Both the position numbers and the translations under genes were made by a program. This document shows, one piece after another, positions 44,236 through 53,967 of a stretch of DNA of 64,000 nt; position 1 is the first letter of the stretch, and each line of letters opens with the position of its first letter. The DNA lies in contig JARGXX010000095.1 of assembly GCA_030374765.1 (NCBI GenBank), forward strand, positions 2,666,001 through 2,730,000, in the 5' to 3' direction. The stretch comes from Agarophyton chilense (Eukaryota; Rhodophyta; Florideophyceae; Gracilariales; Gracilariaceae). Under the pieces are notes generated by a model, which did no database searches, was not told the DNA's origin, and saw nothing but the letters and a program-made list of their open reading frames with translations.

Positions 44236-45918
44236 ATGATCACCAGCTCTTCGTATGCTCATCAACTCTCCATGTCTACTTACGGTGACGTTGATGTAAA
44301 TCCGACTCTAATGAAATCAATCGCATATCCGACCGCCTTTGCCCCTCCGCTCCCTATCGCCAGGCCCCGCCAATCCACCCGAATCATCTCTCCAAGTCGC
44401 CCTTTAATATGCAGCGCTGCCGCCGAGCCTCGAAAAGTCACCCTGTTCACCACCGGAAAAAAAGTGTTACTCAAGGCACAAACAGAACAAAATCTAACCC
44501 AAGAAAACGTCCCCCGCTTTATAGTTTGTCCACGATGCTCGTTTGCCTACACTGGTAATGCGCTCAGTGCCCTTACCACCGTACGCTGTCCAAACTGTGC
44601 CAATGTATTTCAAGCAGCTCCCACCGATCTTTTCATCGCTGCTTCGTCAAATGTAAATTCCTTTATTCCCACCGAATTGCCGAACGATCGTGTTTTCTGC
44701 CAGCATATGGGTTCATGTTCAGGTTGTTCTCTCTCAACACCTGCGAGAGATCCCCCTGTCCTGAAGGAAGTTCGTTCGTTTCTGAGTCGATACGGATTGA
44801 ACTCTGTGCGTGTTCAAATTGATTCAGTACATCACTGGCGTACACATGCAAAACTTGCGATCAGATCTCCGAACCGATCACAGATTTCCCTCGGATTGTT
44901 TCGTTCCAACAGTCATCAACTCCAACAGATACCAGAATGCACAGTGCATGCGCCAGAGATTAATGACGTCGCCGCTCTCATACAGCAAATTGTTCGGGAC
45001 TCAAAATTGCGTGCATACAATGAGAACACCGGATCCGGTCATTGTCGTTACGCTCTGTTCACTGTGCATCGTCTCACAAGAAAGGTGCAAGTAACTATTG
45101 TTTGGAATTCTGGATCATGGAAAGACGCCAATCCGGAAGCAATGATTCTCGCTGCCGAGATATGGCGTCGCGCTGAAAACCGTTTGCACTCACTATGGTT
45201 CAACTGGAATGTTAGTACAGGGAATTCTATTGTATGCCCCGAGACGGAGCGCTACTACCATGCATATGGCGAAAAGGCTCTCGTAGAGACCGTATGTGAC
45301 GTGAAGATTACATTTCCGCCGTACGTTTTCCGTCAAGCAAATTTGGATGCATTCGAGAAACTAGTTATGCCAAAGTTGCTGTCATATGTACCTCTAAGGG
45401 CAAATGTAGCCGAATTTTGTGCAGGTGTGGGCATCATTGGACTAGCTGCGCTCAAGCATCGCAAATTAGAAAAGCTAACTTCATCTGAGATCATGGATGG
45501 TGGACAAAAAGCTTTCTCGGCAGCTTTGAAGCACTTGCGAAAGGAAGGGGTAAGGGGAGACGCGAAATACATCATTGGAAGCGACTCCGAAACAAGAGAC
45601 ATGGTAGAGCTCGACACGCAGGTTGTGATAGTCGACCCTCCTCGTGGAGGTCTAAGTGAAGATGTCGTCCGGTTCTTGGCGACCCCAACGGAGAAAGAGT
45701 CTCTCGGCAGACTTATCTATCTGAGTTGCGGGTTTCCCGCTTTCAAAAAGGATGCCAGAACCTTGCTTGAAGGGCAATGGCGATTGAAGGCTGCTCATGC
45801 GTTTATTCTCTTCCCGGGCAGCAATCACGTTGAACTCTTGTGCATATTCGATCGAAAGAGGGAAAAAGCCATGCGATACAGCGCGAGCCACGTCACCAGA
45901 AGAAAACACACGCGGTGA
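44236..45918 (+). CDS. TrmA/RlmD-type RNA (uracil-5)-methyltransferase with zinc ribbon
   Basis: This family methylates C5 of uridine in tRNA or rRNA using S-adenosylmethionine. The first ATG at 44236 gives 560 residues (a TTG at 44209 is not needed). The first about 60 residues are Ser/Pro/Arg-rich without acidic clusters and end LICSAAAEP, a plausible plastid transit peptide. A zinc ribbon follows (Cys98, 101, 118, 121: CPRC...CPNC). Next come the cysteines of the family's [4Fe-4S] site (155, 161, 164 in CQHMGSCSGC and 235 in IPECT). The SAM loop is FCAGVGIIGLAAL, then IVDPPRGGL, and LSCGFP carries the catalytic Cys498. Plants have similar plastid RNA methyltransferases. No intron is seen. 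It is convergent with the CDF gene at 46406. Confidence 0.88.
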   Translation: MITSSSYAHQLSMSTYGDVDVNPTLMKSIAYPTAFAPPLPIARPRQSTRIISPSRPLICSAAAEPRKVTLFTTGKKVLLKAQTEQNLTQENVPRFIVCPRCSFAYTGNALSALTTVRCPNCANVFQAAPTDLFIAASSNVNSFIPTELPNDRVFCQHMGSCSGCSLSTPARDPPVLKEVRSFLSRYGLNSVRVQIDSVHHWRTHAKLAIRSPNRSQISLGLFRSNSHQLQQIPECTVHAPEINDVAALIQQIVRDSKLRAYNENTGSGHCRYALFTVHRLTRKVQVTIVWNSGSWKDANPEAMILAAEIWRRAENRLHSLWFNWNVSTGNSIVCPETERYYHAYGEKALVETVCDVKITFPPYVFRQANLDAFEKLVMPKLLSYVPLRANVAEFCAGVGIIGLAALKHRKLEKLTSSEIMDGGQKAFSAALKHLRKEGVRGDAKYIIGSDSETRDMVELDTQVVIVDPPRGGLSEDVVRFLATPTEKESLGRLIYLSCGFPAFKKDARTLLEGQWRLKAAHAFILFPGSNHVELLCIFDRKREKAMRYSASHVTRRKHTR

Positions 45919-46405
45919 CCTTGTTAATTTATATGTTCAAATACAAGACCACTAAGCTAAGATAGACGGCGCCCCTTTTACATGACAAGGGACGTAGAAG
46001 GAACAAGCAAACATTATATCTCTCCCCCTAAAGCTAACTGAGACGGTTAGGATATAACCACCTCAACCCACACCCGCCAAACCACAGGCGCGTTCCTTCC
46101 CCAAAACCATACCATGTTGTAACCTGTAGTGAGAGAGAGCGAACTACTGCAGAATGAGACGCTCAACATCACCTATGCGGGAAGATGTAATGCGATATGG
46201 AATTTTTGACATCCGTCACTCGCAAGCATAAACACTATTCGTTACCCATGTAGGGCGCGACCCATAAGTAGGGATTGAAGAATTTGCTCTCTGTCGTCCA
46301 TGCACGACCATATTAAACCCGCTTTCGAGGAAACAAACACAAACCGATGCTATGTGGGCAAGCACCACGGATGTTCTGCTGAAAAGCAGAGCCGACATGA
46401 ATGTG
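45919..46405. other. short convergent intergenic region
   Basis: 487 bp between two convergent stop codons. No gene, repeat or RNA is seen. It should hold both polyadenylation regions. Confidence 0.5.
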
Positions 46406-47569
46406 TCATATCTGTTTGTGTTCAGTATCCGGAGAATGTGAAGTCTCGAAATCAAGATGCACGAAACAGCGCTCCACTTCATGGAGCGTTTCAATGCGAG
46501 TTTGCAAACTTTCGCCAACGTCATGCGCTTCTCTCAGTGGCATTTGAGCAGGTAGAGCGATATCAACCTCAACGTATATCCCATTACCCACATGATATGC
46601 ACGCACAGTGTCGACAAGAAGAATGTGAGAATCATGATTGCAAGCCACAAATGTTATGAGATTGAGAACTTCTCGATCAGCTGCCTTTCCCAACAACTGA
46701 TCGACGTGTCCCAGAGTGTGAAGAACCCAGTTATGAATGATGAGACAAGAGACGAGTATTCCTCCCAAGGGATCAACCCACCACAAGAAATGCTGAGCAA
46801 CAAGAACGGTGCAGAAACTGACGGAGTTTGCTACACAGTCATTGAAATGATCTTCTGCCAGAGCTTTGACAGATGTATCTTCAATCCGCGAGCAGTATAT
46901 ATACAACGTGCCTTTGATGCACAGCGCGGAAAGCAAGACAGTAGCACTGGTATATGTGAGACCTTCCAAAGGAGCAGAGTGTTTTCCTCGAGCCAGGGCG
47001 GAGATTGAACGTTCAAGCGTAATGAGTGTAGCAGCAGTCATAAGACACGCCATGCCAATGACCCCGAGCGGCTCCAGTCGAGATCTACCAACCGGGTATC
47101 GATGCTTGTCACGCCTTCTTTTCATATACCATGTTAACAGAATAACCAACCCAGAAACCATATCCAGAACAGCATCGAGGAAGACGGCAAGCAACGCCAA
47201 CGACCGCGAAGACATGAACGCATACAACTGACAAGCCATAAGCACGGTATTGGAAACATTAGAAGCTACAATTGCCCTTCGAACAGCTCTCTCATGAGCG
47301 TCAATTCCATTGTCGATTGGTTGAATGTGGTACGAAGACACCTGACGAAACCGTTCCAACAGATCGTTCTGTCTTTCATAGAAGTCACGTACAGCGTGAT
47401 TTGAAATAGTATCAAGTTCTTCTGGTGATTTGTACCCATGTCTCCATAATTCGGCCACGGAGTGTGACTGGGCCGGCCATGAGTTGGACGTGAAGGCAAC
47501 CGTGTGTCGAAGCAGCGCGGTAGACTCACCAGCCTCTGCGGCGGGAAGTGGGTCGTGCTGCCGGCTCAT
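46406..47569 (-). CDS. cation diffusion facilitator, Mn-type (MTP family)
   Basis: CDF proteins export divalent metals from the cytosol into vacuole, Golgi or outside in exchange for protons. The 387-residue product starts at an ATG and has a cytosolic N-terminus (1-95) with a conserved-looking FYERQNDLLERF segment typical of plant MTP8-11. About six transmembrane helices (103-285) and a ferredoxin-like C-terminal domain follow (DTVRAYHVGNGIYVEVDIALP, then FVHLDFE). Metal site residues are DAVLD (Asp132, Asp136) in TM2 and DHFND (Asp240, Asp244) in TM5. The DxxxD/DxxxD pair marks the Mn group rather than the Zn group (HxxxD). KHRYPVGRSRLEPLGV is the typical loop after TM2. No intron is seen. 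Confidence 0.92.
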   Translation of the reverse strand: MSRQHDPLPAAEAGESTALLRHTVAFTSNSWPAQSHSVAELWRHGYKSPEELDTISNHAVRDFYERQNDLLERFRQVSSYHIQPIDNGIDAHERAVRRAIVASNVSNTVLMACQLYAFMSSRSLALLAVFLDAVLDMVSGLVILLTWYMKRRRDKHRYPVGRSRLEPLGVIGMACLMTAATLITLERSISALARGKHSAPLEGLTYTSATVLLSALCIKGTLYIYCSRIEDTSVKALAEDHFNDCVANSVSFCTVLVAQHFLWWVDPLGGILVSCLIIHNWVLHTLGHVDQLLGKAADREVLNLITFVACNHDSHILLVDTVRAYHVGNGIYVEVDIALPAQMPLREAHDVGESLQTRIETLHEVERCFVHLDFETSHSPDTEHKQI

Positions 47570-48061
47570 CGTAACAAACTAGAACACGCTGCAGAAGGAA
47601 TACAACGCGATATGAGAATGTCCATGAAATAAGAACAGGAACTCTGAGCACGCCGGTGAAGGGCAACGCAGCATTAAGCCGCACGACGTTTGAGACGACT
47701 CACCGGTACTTAAGACGTGGCCCGCGGCGGGGATACAGTAGTTACCTACCGCTCAAGGAAAATCTGCTGTGGCAGCGGCTTGGGGCACTATTTACAGCTC
47801 CCACTGCTGTTCGAAAACCCCGCTTTCAACGAGGCGCCGGTGCAATATGCGGCGGCGGTGGCGCGGTGAACAGTTTGCCGCCATATAGCTGAGAAAGAGC
47901 GGGTGTTTCCGTGATGTAAGACCCGAAACTACCAGTTCGCTTTTGCAACTCACTTGAAGAGTCTTGAAGAGTGTGCGCGGGTGATTTTCATTCTTATCCA
48001 GAATGGCTTCTGTGTCCCGAGGGTTTGGCTGCCGCTTGTGCAGACTCGGGCTGTTCGCTCA
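47570..48061. other. intergenic region upstream of the CDF gene
   Basis: About 490 bp containing the CDF promoter region and a GC-rich patch with cggcggtggcgcgg near 47850. The frame 47656-47892 lacks an ATG that makes sense and shows no domain. Confidence 0.45.
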
Positions 48062-48343
48062 ATGTCGCTGGTGCTGGCTTTGATAGTATCGAAGGCGCTA
48101 CTGCACGTCGGTCCTTCTAAAGCAGTTTCAAGTGGAGCTGACCTCATTCCACATCCGCCGGTGGCATTGTCTCATGTGAAAGGCAAGCCTTTCAATGGTT
48201 GTCATACATGTCATGCATCCCCGGTCCAACCAAGAAGCTTAAGGCTGCTCGGTCCAACATTCCACGAAGGGCAACTAAACCCGTATCAGTCCAACTCTTT
48301 TTTTGTAGGTCAAAAATTCCATCAAACTGAAGCGTTCCAATGA
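48062..48343 (+). CDS. possible small secreted protein with CxxCH motif
   Basis: 93 residues from the ATG at 48062. The first about 20 residues (MSLVLALIVSKALLHVGP) look like a signal peptide or anchor. GCHTCHASP contains a CxxCH sequence as used by c-type cytochromes for haem attachment. No further cytochrome feature (for example a distal Met in context) is convincing. It lies opposite-strand between the globin and CDF genes. It could be a chance frame. Confidence 0.22.
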   Translation: MSLVLALIVSKALLHVGPSKAVSSGADLIPHPPVALSHVKGKPFNGCHTCHASPVQPRSLRLLGPTFHEGQLNPYQSNSFFVGQKFHQTEAFQ

Positions 48344-48456
48344 GGAAGCTAAACACAATGATATCTTTTAAGTTCTAATAGACCTAAACCTCTGTGAAAC
48401 ATTCAGGAGGAACTCGAATAGTTTTCTACAATTCTGTAATCTACTAGACTACCGTG

Positions 48457-49482
48457 TCATTTCTCGTCGTGTCGCCTCTGCTGCCGACTTGATGGCCGAG
48501 AGACATGGCCACGCATAATAACTCCAGGCAGCACGTGAGCCTCCCGAACTCGAACATAGTCATGGCGGGCCATCCGGGCCTGTGAATTCGTACTGCTCTT
48601 TCCAGTCTTTTGCTTGTTCAACAAGTTGGCCATGGGAGAACTGACTTCTATGGTCTCCCGCTGATCTAGTTTTTCTTTCAGTACCGATTCGCTACTAGCC
48701 CCTTTTGAGGAATTTGATCGAGTAGGAATGGCTATCTGGAGTTCACCCTTTCGCTCCCTCGCGCCCAGACTAACTCCACAATGGACTAATCCGAAATCCT
48801 CGTGCTCTACGCGGAGACATATGCTTTCCCCAGCCATATACCGCGGAAGTTTCCCCTCATCGATTGGACGCAATTTGTACACATGACGGGATGTAGTACC
48901 GCCGGCAGCAGAAGCTTGCTCCTCACTTTCATGAACAGAGAACGGACGGAATCCTTCCCAATGTCGCTCATTTTCCTTCAGTTTGTCATACATGCTTTTC
49001 TCGGTGTCAACCAACAAACCAGCCAGAGCCGTTACGGCCGTATCCCATGCTACTAAATCACCTTCAGATAAGTCATCCTTTAAAACCTGTCTGGCAGCTT
49101 TGGAGAACGCAGCCGCTACAGCGGGATAGTGGTCGCTTTTTACATGACGACTTACATGTTTGCAACAAATGCGTTCAACAGCAACTCTCATGGCATCCAT
49201 GTTATCAAGATTGGCGCAGAAGTTGACGATTGAATCGGAGAGGATTTTGGCTTGAGGTGACATTGACACGGCTGGACCGCTTTTACATTCAGAAGGTGTT
49301 TGAAGAAATTCTAGTGAGAACATGGGCTTGAGGTGTGGATATTGTTGGAATAGATTGGCATATAGCTGCACTGCTATTTGTTTGGAGTGCTTCGTAAAGA
49401 GGGGAAGTGTCTTTTTGATGATGGCTTCTGTTTCAGGTTCAAGAAGGCTGGAGCGTGCGGGTCTTCTAAAAGGGAGGGCCAT
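48457..49482 (-). CDS. flavohaemoglobin-like globin with degenerate reductase part
   Basis: Flavohaemoglobins detoxify nitric oxide with a haem globin fused to FAD and NAD domains. The 341-residue product (ATG at 49482) has a complete flavoHb-type globin at about 12-165. It begins LLEPETEAIIKKTLPLF, with Tyr41 at B10 (VQLYANLF) and the proximal His109 in CCKHVSRHVKSDHY. Residues about 177-288 still align with the FAD-binding barrel (HWEGFRPFSV, KLPRYMAGESICLRVEHEDF, SVLKEKLDQRETIEVSSPMA). However, the FAD-contacting RxYS motif is replaced by HCGVSL. The NAD domain is absent, and the tail (290-341) is basic and low-complexity. It may therefore be a haem sensor or NO dioxygenase dependent on another reductase. 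The frame is uninterrupted, so it is not an obvious pseudogene. Confidence 0.8.
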   Translation of the reverse strand: MALPFRRPARSSLLEPETEAIIKKTLPLFTKHSKQIAVQLYANLFQQYPHLKPMFSLEFLQTPSECKSGPAVSMSPQAKILSDSIVNFCANLDNMDAMRVAVERICCKHVSRHVKSDHYPAVAAAFSKAARQVLKDDLSEGDLVAWDTAVTALAGLLVDTEKSMYDKLKENERHWEGFRPFSVHESEEQASAAGGTTSRHVYKLRPIDEGKLPRYMAGESICLRVEHEDFGLVHCGVSLGARERKGELQIAIPTRSNSSKGASSESVLKEKLDQRETIEVSSPMANLLNKQKTGKSSTNSQARMARHDYVRVREAHVLPGVIMRGHVSRPSSRQQRRHDEK

Positions 49483-50496
49483 ATTTGACAAGGGATTCTC
49501 CTTCTTCGTTGACCGCCGTGCGCTGAGTAATAATTCGTTACCTTCGCTCGTCGAAAGCCGATATGTACAGAATAGAACACGACTTGTGTACTTGGTAGCC
49601 AGGGCGCATGTGCAGTGAAGTATTACTATATCTTCTTGTACAGAGGCTTTTGGCTTCCGAGAGAGCTTTTCTCACCACGACTACAATAAAGGATGGGCTC
49701 TCCAGAAGAAAATGCAACAAATATGTACATACATTATGTGCGAGAGTTACTATTGAAAACATTGCGGGCTATTGAAAGAACTCGGAGGTGTGCCTGGGGG
49801 CAACTGTGATTCTGGGAGCTGCAAACCGATAGCTTGGTGCTTCTCAAAGTGGAGTCCAATATTTGGATGATGAACAATGGTAAACATCCATGCATGTGAC
49901 AGAAATTTTTACTGTGCGCCAAGTTCTGACCAGGCTTGCCGAGAGAGAATATCCGTGATTCATGGCGCATGAACAAGTTGTCGTGCGCAGTCTCCATGGT
50001 ACAGTAAGTGAGCATGGAGGCTGTCTTCCAGCGACAACACGTCTGCGAGGATTGCTCCCTGTTTCTTCTCGGTGGTCTTTGACGGGGTGGCGAATGTTGA
50101 TGCCGTCTGCGTGAGCGCCATCAAGATAAGCCTCCGCGGCGCGCTGCACGCCCATTGGACGGCAAAAAAAAGGCGTTCAATTGAACAACAGTGCGAGCGC
50201 GCGTGGCGCGCCTGCCATCGCGAGTGCCGCCAAGCCTTTCCATCTGCGCTTGGCATGTGCATAAGCAGAGCGTCCAGGCGCTCTTCACGCCGCTCCCTGC
50301 CCGCCAATCGTGCGAGACTGCACTTTTCTGCTTCAATCATTCAATCGCTCTGTCCTTCTTTATTCCGTTTTGAGCACGTGCTTCTTCTCGCTCCTTCGCG
50401 TTTCCAACGCCATTTAAGCTGCATAGCATAACGTCTGTGTTTCAGTCGCTCCCTCTGTCGTTTCAGCCCCTTTAGGTTCCGGGAATATTGCCGCGC
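49483..50496. other. divergent promoter region of globin and TLDc genes
   Basis: About 1 kb between two divergent start codons. Frames on both strands (up to 126 codons at 49960-50340, minus) show no domain and are probably composition effects. No clear promoter motif was identified. Confidence 0.45.
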
Positions 50497-51279
50497 ATGC
50501 TAGAAATCGTTTTGCTGTATAACATGCTCAACGTTCAACTTCATCGAATTCGTCGTCGACTCTCGCCCGCACTGTCTGTTCAAAGGGACGAGAAGCAGGC
50601 CACTGACGACACGAACAGCACGCTTCTTGAGAATGACAGCATCAACAAGAAGACCGAAACCATCACCGACGGACAACAAGCTACCCTTCCCGAACAGCCG
50701 TCGCGCAAGGCAAGAAGGCGTCAACGTTCAATCCGTGTGCCAAAACTATCTATTCCGTCTGCAATTGTTTCCTCTGGACACCATGTATCACCACTACACG
50801 CGCACCTCCCCGTCCGGTACCAAGCTTGCGACTGGCAAAACGTCTACTCAACCATGCGACACGGCGTAAGTTTGAAAACCTTCTACCTCAATTGCGCAGG
50901 AACTGATCCCGTCGTCATTCTCATTCGCGACGGCGGCGGGAGCGTATTTGGTGCGTACACTTCCGTCCCATGGAAATCCAGTAAACATTATTACGGAACA
51001 GGCGAAGCTTTCGTGTTTACGATAAGTCCGAATCTTGCCGTGTACAAGTGGTCGCGAAAGAATTCCTTCTTTCAGTTGGGATCAAATGAATCGATTGCGC
51101 TGGGGGGTGGAGGCAAGTTTGCCCTGTTCCTTGATTCTATGTTTGACCGTGGTAGTTCTGGACCGTGCGCAACTTTTGAAAATCCCTGTCTTGCGTCAAA
51201 CCAAGAATTTAATGTTGTTGTATTGGAAGCTTACAAGTTGGTGCCCCCATATCGTATTCGTGAATTCGACGATCACTGA
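50497..51279 (+). CDS. TLDc-domain protein
   Basis: TLDc domains (OXR1, NCOA7, TBC1D24) protect against oxidative stress and, in several eukaryotes, bind and regulate the V-ATPase. The 260-residue product starts at the ATG at 50497. Residues 1-95 are charged and probably disordered, with an RKARRRQRS basic patch. Residues about 101-249 form a TLDc domain: MRHGVSLKTFYLNCAGTDPV, VFGAYTSVPWKSSKHYYGTG, EAFVFTISPNLAVYKWSRKN, then LGGGGKFALFLDSMFDRGSS and CATFENPCLAS with the final VVVLEAYKLV. It is a minimal, single-domain architecture. No intron is needed. Its neighbour across a divergent region is the flavohaemoglobin-like gene, also redox-related; this may be chance. Confidence 0.9.
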   Translation: MLEIVLLYNMLNVQLHRIRRRLSPALSVQRDEKQATDDTNSTLLENDSINKKTETITDGQQATLPEQPSRKARRRQRSIRVPKLSIPSAIVSSGHHVSPLHAHLPVRYQACDWQNVYSTMRHGVSLKTFYLNCAGTDPVVILIRDGGGSVFGAYTSVPWKSSKHYYGTGEAFVFTISPNLAVYKWSRKNSFFQLGSNESIALGGGGKFALFLDSMFDRGSSGPCATFENPCLASNQEFNVVVLEAYKLVPPYRIREFDDH

Positions 51280-52830
51280 AATCGCCTCTCAAATGTCTTC
51301 ACGCCACATCACGTTCAGCTCTGTTATGTCAATTGCTGATTATGCTGGTGCTGCTCGTTTAAAATCATCTCATTGCCGAAAATCTTCTCAAAACACCTAA
51401 TCGCACAACAACAAGTTCTGACCAGCTACCTTCTCTGTTTATCAAAATCATTGTGTACTACATTACATGTATAAAAATGGTCTAATGATTCATTGTTTCA
51501 ATTGCAACTTCGCCACAATTCAGAAGTACCTAGTACAAATGCAGCGCAATCATTGTACTACACAAGGCAGCGCTTCTACTAACTACCTTCGTAGCTAGTG
51601 TTGGAAGTATGGCAACACGATTTAAAAATATTGATTAAGGCAGAACACAATTAAGGTTTAGCAATGGCTAGCCAGCTTTCTCTCTCTCTCTCATTATGTG
51701 AGCACGTACGTTAATTTCTCGTATCGTGTGAGGCTTTGCTAAGGACCCCCAACAATTTGTAGCACTATCTTCTACACTGTAGCCGCTCACTACATATCTA
51801 TAGCCGTGTTACGCTCACTAAGCTGCGATATAAGTGCGTTGAAGAAAGCACTAGGTTTCTATAGTTGTTCACGACCGCGGCAGCGTTTCGTCACCGACGA
51901 CTTTAGCCTTCAGCTTTTAATATATCCCTTCATTCAACCTCTAGAGATCGTCGGGTTAAGGGGCATGCACACCACGACAAGGCGTTCGCATGTACCATGT
52001 TTGCCGCCAGAAAAACCGTTGACGACAGTCTTTTACCCAACCCTCATACAATCGGCGAAGTAGGGCAAAAGAACCGGCGTGTAACCTGCATCTTCATCCG
52101 GCCCAAGCGTAGTTCCTTCGTGAAAACCCCTGGAAACAGCCCTGTCCAAAGGCTCCGTTGGAGCTCTTCCTTCGAAGGAAAAATTCAGGGAAAACTTTGG
52201 TTGGATGTTCTTCCGACGACACGTTCGTGACCTACTGCGTTTCGTGCAGCTAGACGGGAGTCTTTTCATGACGTACCACCCAGGTCCGCAAGGGCGACCG
52301 GCAAGCTGGCCGATTGCTTGGACGAGTTTAATGATCTCCCGGGTCTAGCCAGCTTTAACCCTGTAGTACCACCCAGCTCTGTGAAAGAGTTCTTTCCAGC
52401 TGTCCTGTATAAAGACGAACTGCACACAGGCAGTAGCTTCCGGTGTATAGGCCCTCTTATCGTGTTCTTACGAGGGTCAATGTCTATCAAGTGAACATCC
52501 GCTGGCGCATGTTGGCTCCCGAGGCGCCGCGCAGAGACAAATTCGGCCTCAGTTGCTGGCGCTCAGCGTCGAGCAGCGGTTCTCAGTTGGAAACGAATGA
52601 GAAAGATCTTGCTCCCTGAAACAAATTATTTTCCTCGAAGCCCCGTTTCAAGGCGATACAGATATGTTTTTTCAGTGCTCATGATTCTTTTCCCAGATAT
52701 GTCGTCTGCTCTTTGTTTCGAATCAAACCTTTAACGCCGCACAGGTCAGAAATGACCCAATCTGCGATCGATTCCGCTCCATCCAGCTTTTTCTTTCATG
52801 TTCATCAACAAAAGAACCCCACTCCTGACA
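51280..52830. other. intergenic region, no gene recognised
   Basis: About 1.55 kb. A short CT microsatellite lies near 51678-51694. The frames 51806-52063, 51997-52230 and 52033-52269 overlap and lack known domains. The stretch 52230-52490 stays open in one plus frame for over 80 codons but has no ATG or family match. A decayed mobile element is possible but not demonstrated. Confidence 0.4.
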
Positions 52831-53967
52831 CTATCGCCAAACTTTAGTTACTTCCAATGCAAAGTACTCATTGAGTTGTGCGTCGAGTCCTTTCTGTTTC
52901 AGCTGCCTCGCCCTCTCATGCTTGCTTGCGAATCCAACACGTTTAGAGACGTCCAGTGATTTCGGTTGGGGTTCATTGACACTGTTTGGATCAGAAGCAC
53001 CAGCTTGGCCATCCTTGCCGTTCTTATTTGCAATGCGCCGAACACCCTTCTTCCCGTCACCGTTCTTTGTACGCCTCTTGCGCCTCTTTCGCGTATTTTG
53101 TAAATACACTTCTGGATCTAGGATCTCCCCTGATTTTCGACGCATGGCAATGCTGTCATCCAACGGCCCCATCTGCAGCAGACGCGGTATCCCTTGCTCT
53201 TCGCTTTGCAAAGCAGGCTGTGTCGTGAGATCACCCTTCTTCGTTTCAGTAGCTTCCGTTTCTTCTTCACACACACAATTTTCACCCCCAACTGCGTTTG
53301 CCTTCGTCTCAACATGTTCCAATGAAGCTGGATTTTCTTGCAATCTTTCTTCAAGAGCAGCTATCGAAGTTTCTAAATCTTGATTGTTGCTTTCCAGCTG
53401 TGCAATCATTTCCCCTTGCTGGACTGTTTTCGAATTAGACATCCTCATCTGTTCTTGCAGGGACTCTATGATTTGGATCTGTTGAGTCTCTTCCAATTCA
53501 GACACCCGAAGCTTTTCCTCTTGCATTTCAATAGTTTCTCCCTGTCGAATCCTTTGTGTTTCTATCTCCCGTATCTTTTCCTCCAACACCTTGATGGTGT
53601 TAGCCTGACGAGACTCCTGCAACTCGGACACCCGTAATTTTTCTTCGAGGCCCTTCACAGATTTGCCCGCTTCAACTTGAGCCTTTCTCAAACCTTCAAT
53701 GCAAACCTCGTTTTTTCTCTTCAGCCCTTCATTTTTTTCGGCTTCATCCTGCAGCTTCTTAACGAGTTCTACAGTCTGGCCCAGGCCTCTTCTGCACACT
53801 TCCAATTCCTGCAGGGCTTTTGAAAGAAGTGTGCCTAAGTCCTGGGCCTGCTGCTCAAGGCTTTCTTTCTTTCTGCCCATCTGGTTGATTTTGAGGAGTG
53901 AGGCAAACACCCCCACAGCTGCAACCGGCATCGTAAAGACAACGTTCTGAAAAAAGCGATTGGCCAT
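52831..53967 (-). CDS. membrane-anchored coiled-coil protein with 21-residue repeats
   Basis: The first ATG at 53967 gives 378 residues (the frame is open to 54159 without an earlier ATG). A hydrophobic N-terminal segment (about 9-27, QNVVFTMPVAAVGVFASLL) is probably a membrane anchor. A long coiled coil follows (about 30-215). Within it five consecutive 21-residue units occur (107-211), e.g. LEEKLRVSELQESRQANTIKV and LEEKIREIETQRIRQGETIEM. An acidic linker and a basic C-terminal region (RKRRKRRTKNGDGKKG) follow. No family was recognised; it could be a tether or organelle-shape protein. A transit-like reading of the N-terminus is also possible. Confidence 0.65.
   Translation of the reverse strand: MANRFFQNVVFTMPVAAVGVFASLLKINQMGRKKESLEQQAQDLGTLLSKALQELEVCRRGLGQTVELVKKLQDEAEKNEGLKRKNEVCIEGLRKAQVEAGKSVKGLEEKLRVSELQESRQANTIKVLEEKIREIETQRIRQGETIEMQEEKLRVSELEETQQIQIIESLQEQMRMSNSKTVQQGEMIAQLESNNQDLETSIAALEERLQENPASLEHVETKANAVGGENCVCEEETEATETKKGDLTTQPALQSEEQGIPRLLQMGPLDDSIAMRRKSGEILDPEVYLQNTRKRRKRRTKNGDGKKGVRRIANKNGKDGQAGASDPNSVNEPQPKSLDVSKRVGFASKHERARQLKQKGLDAQLNEYFALEVTKVWR

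Noticed and set aside
47954..48061. 5' extension of the CxxCH frame
   Set aside because: Starts with TTG and has no conserved feature; the ATG at 48062 precedes the signal-like segment.
52230..52490. Open plus-strand stretch suspected to be part of a retroelement polyprotein
   Set aside because: No protease, RT, integrase or gag motif could be found in any frame.
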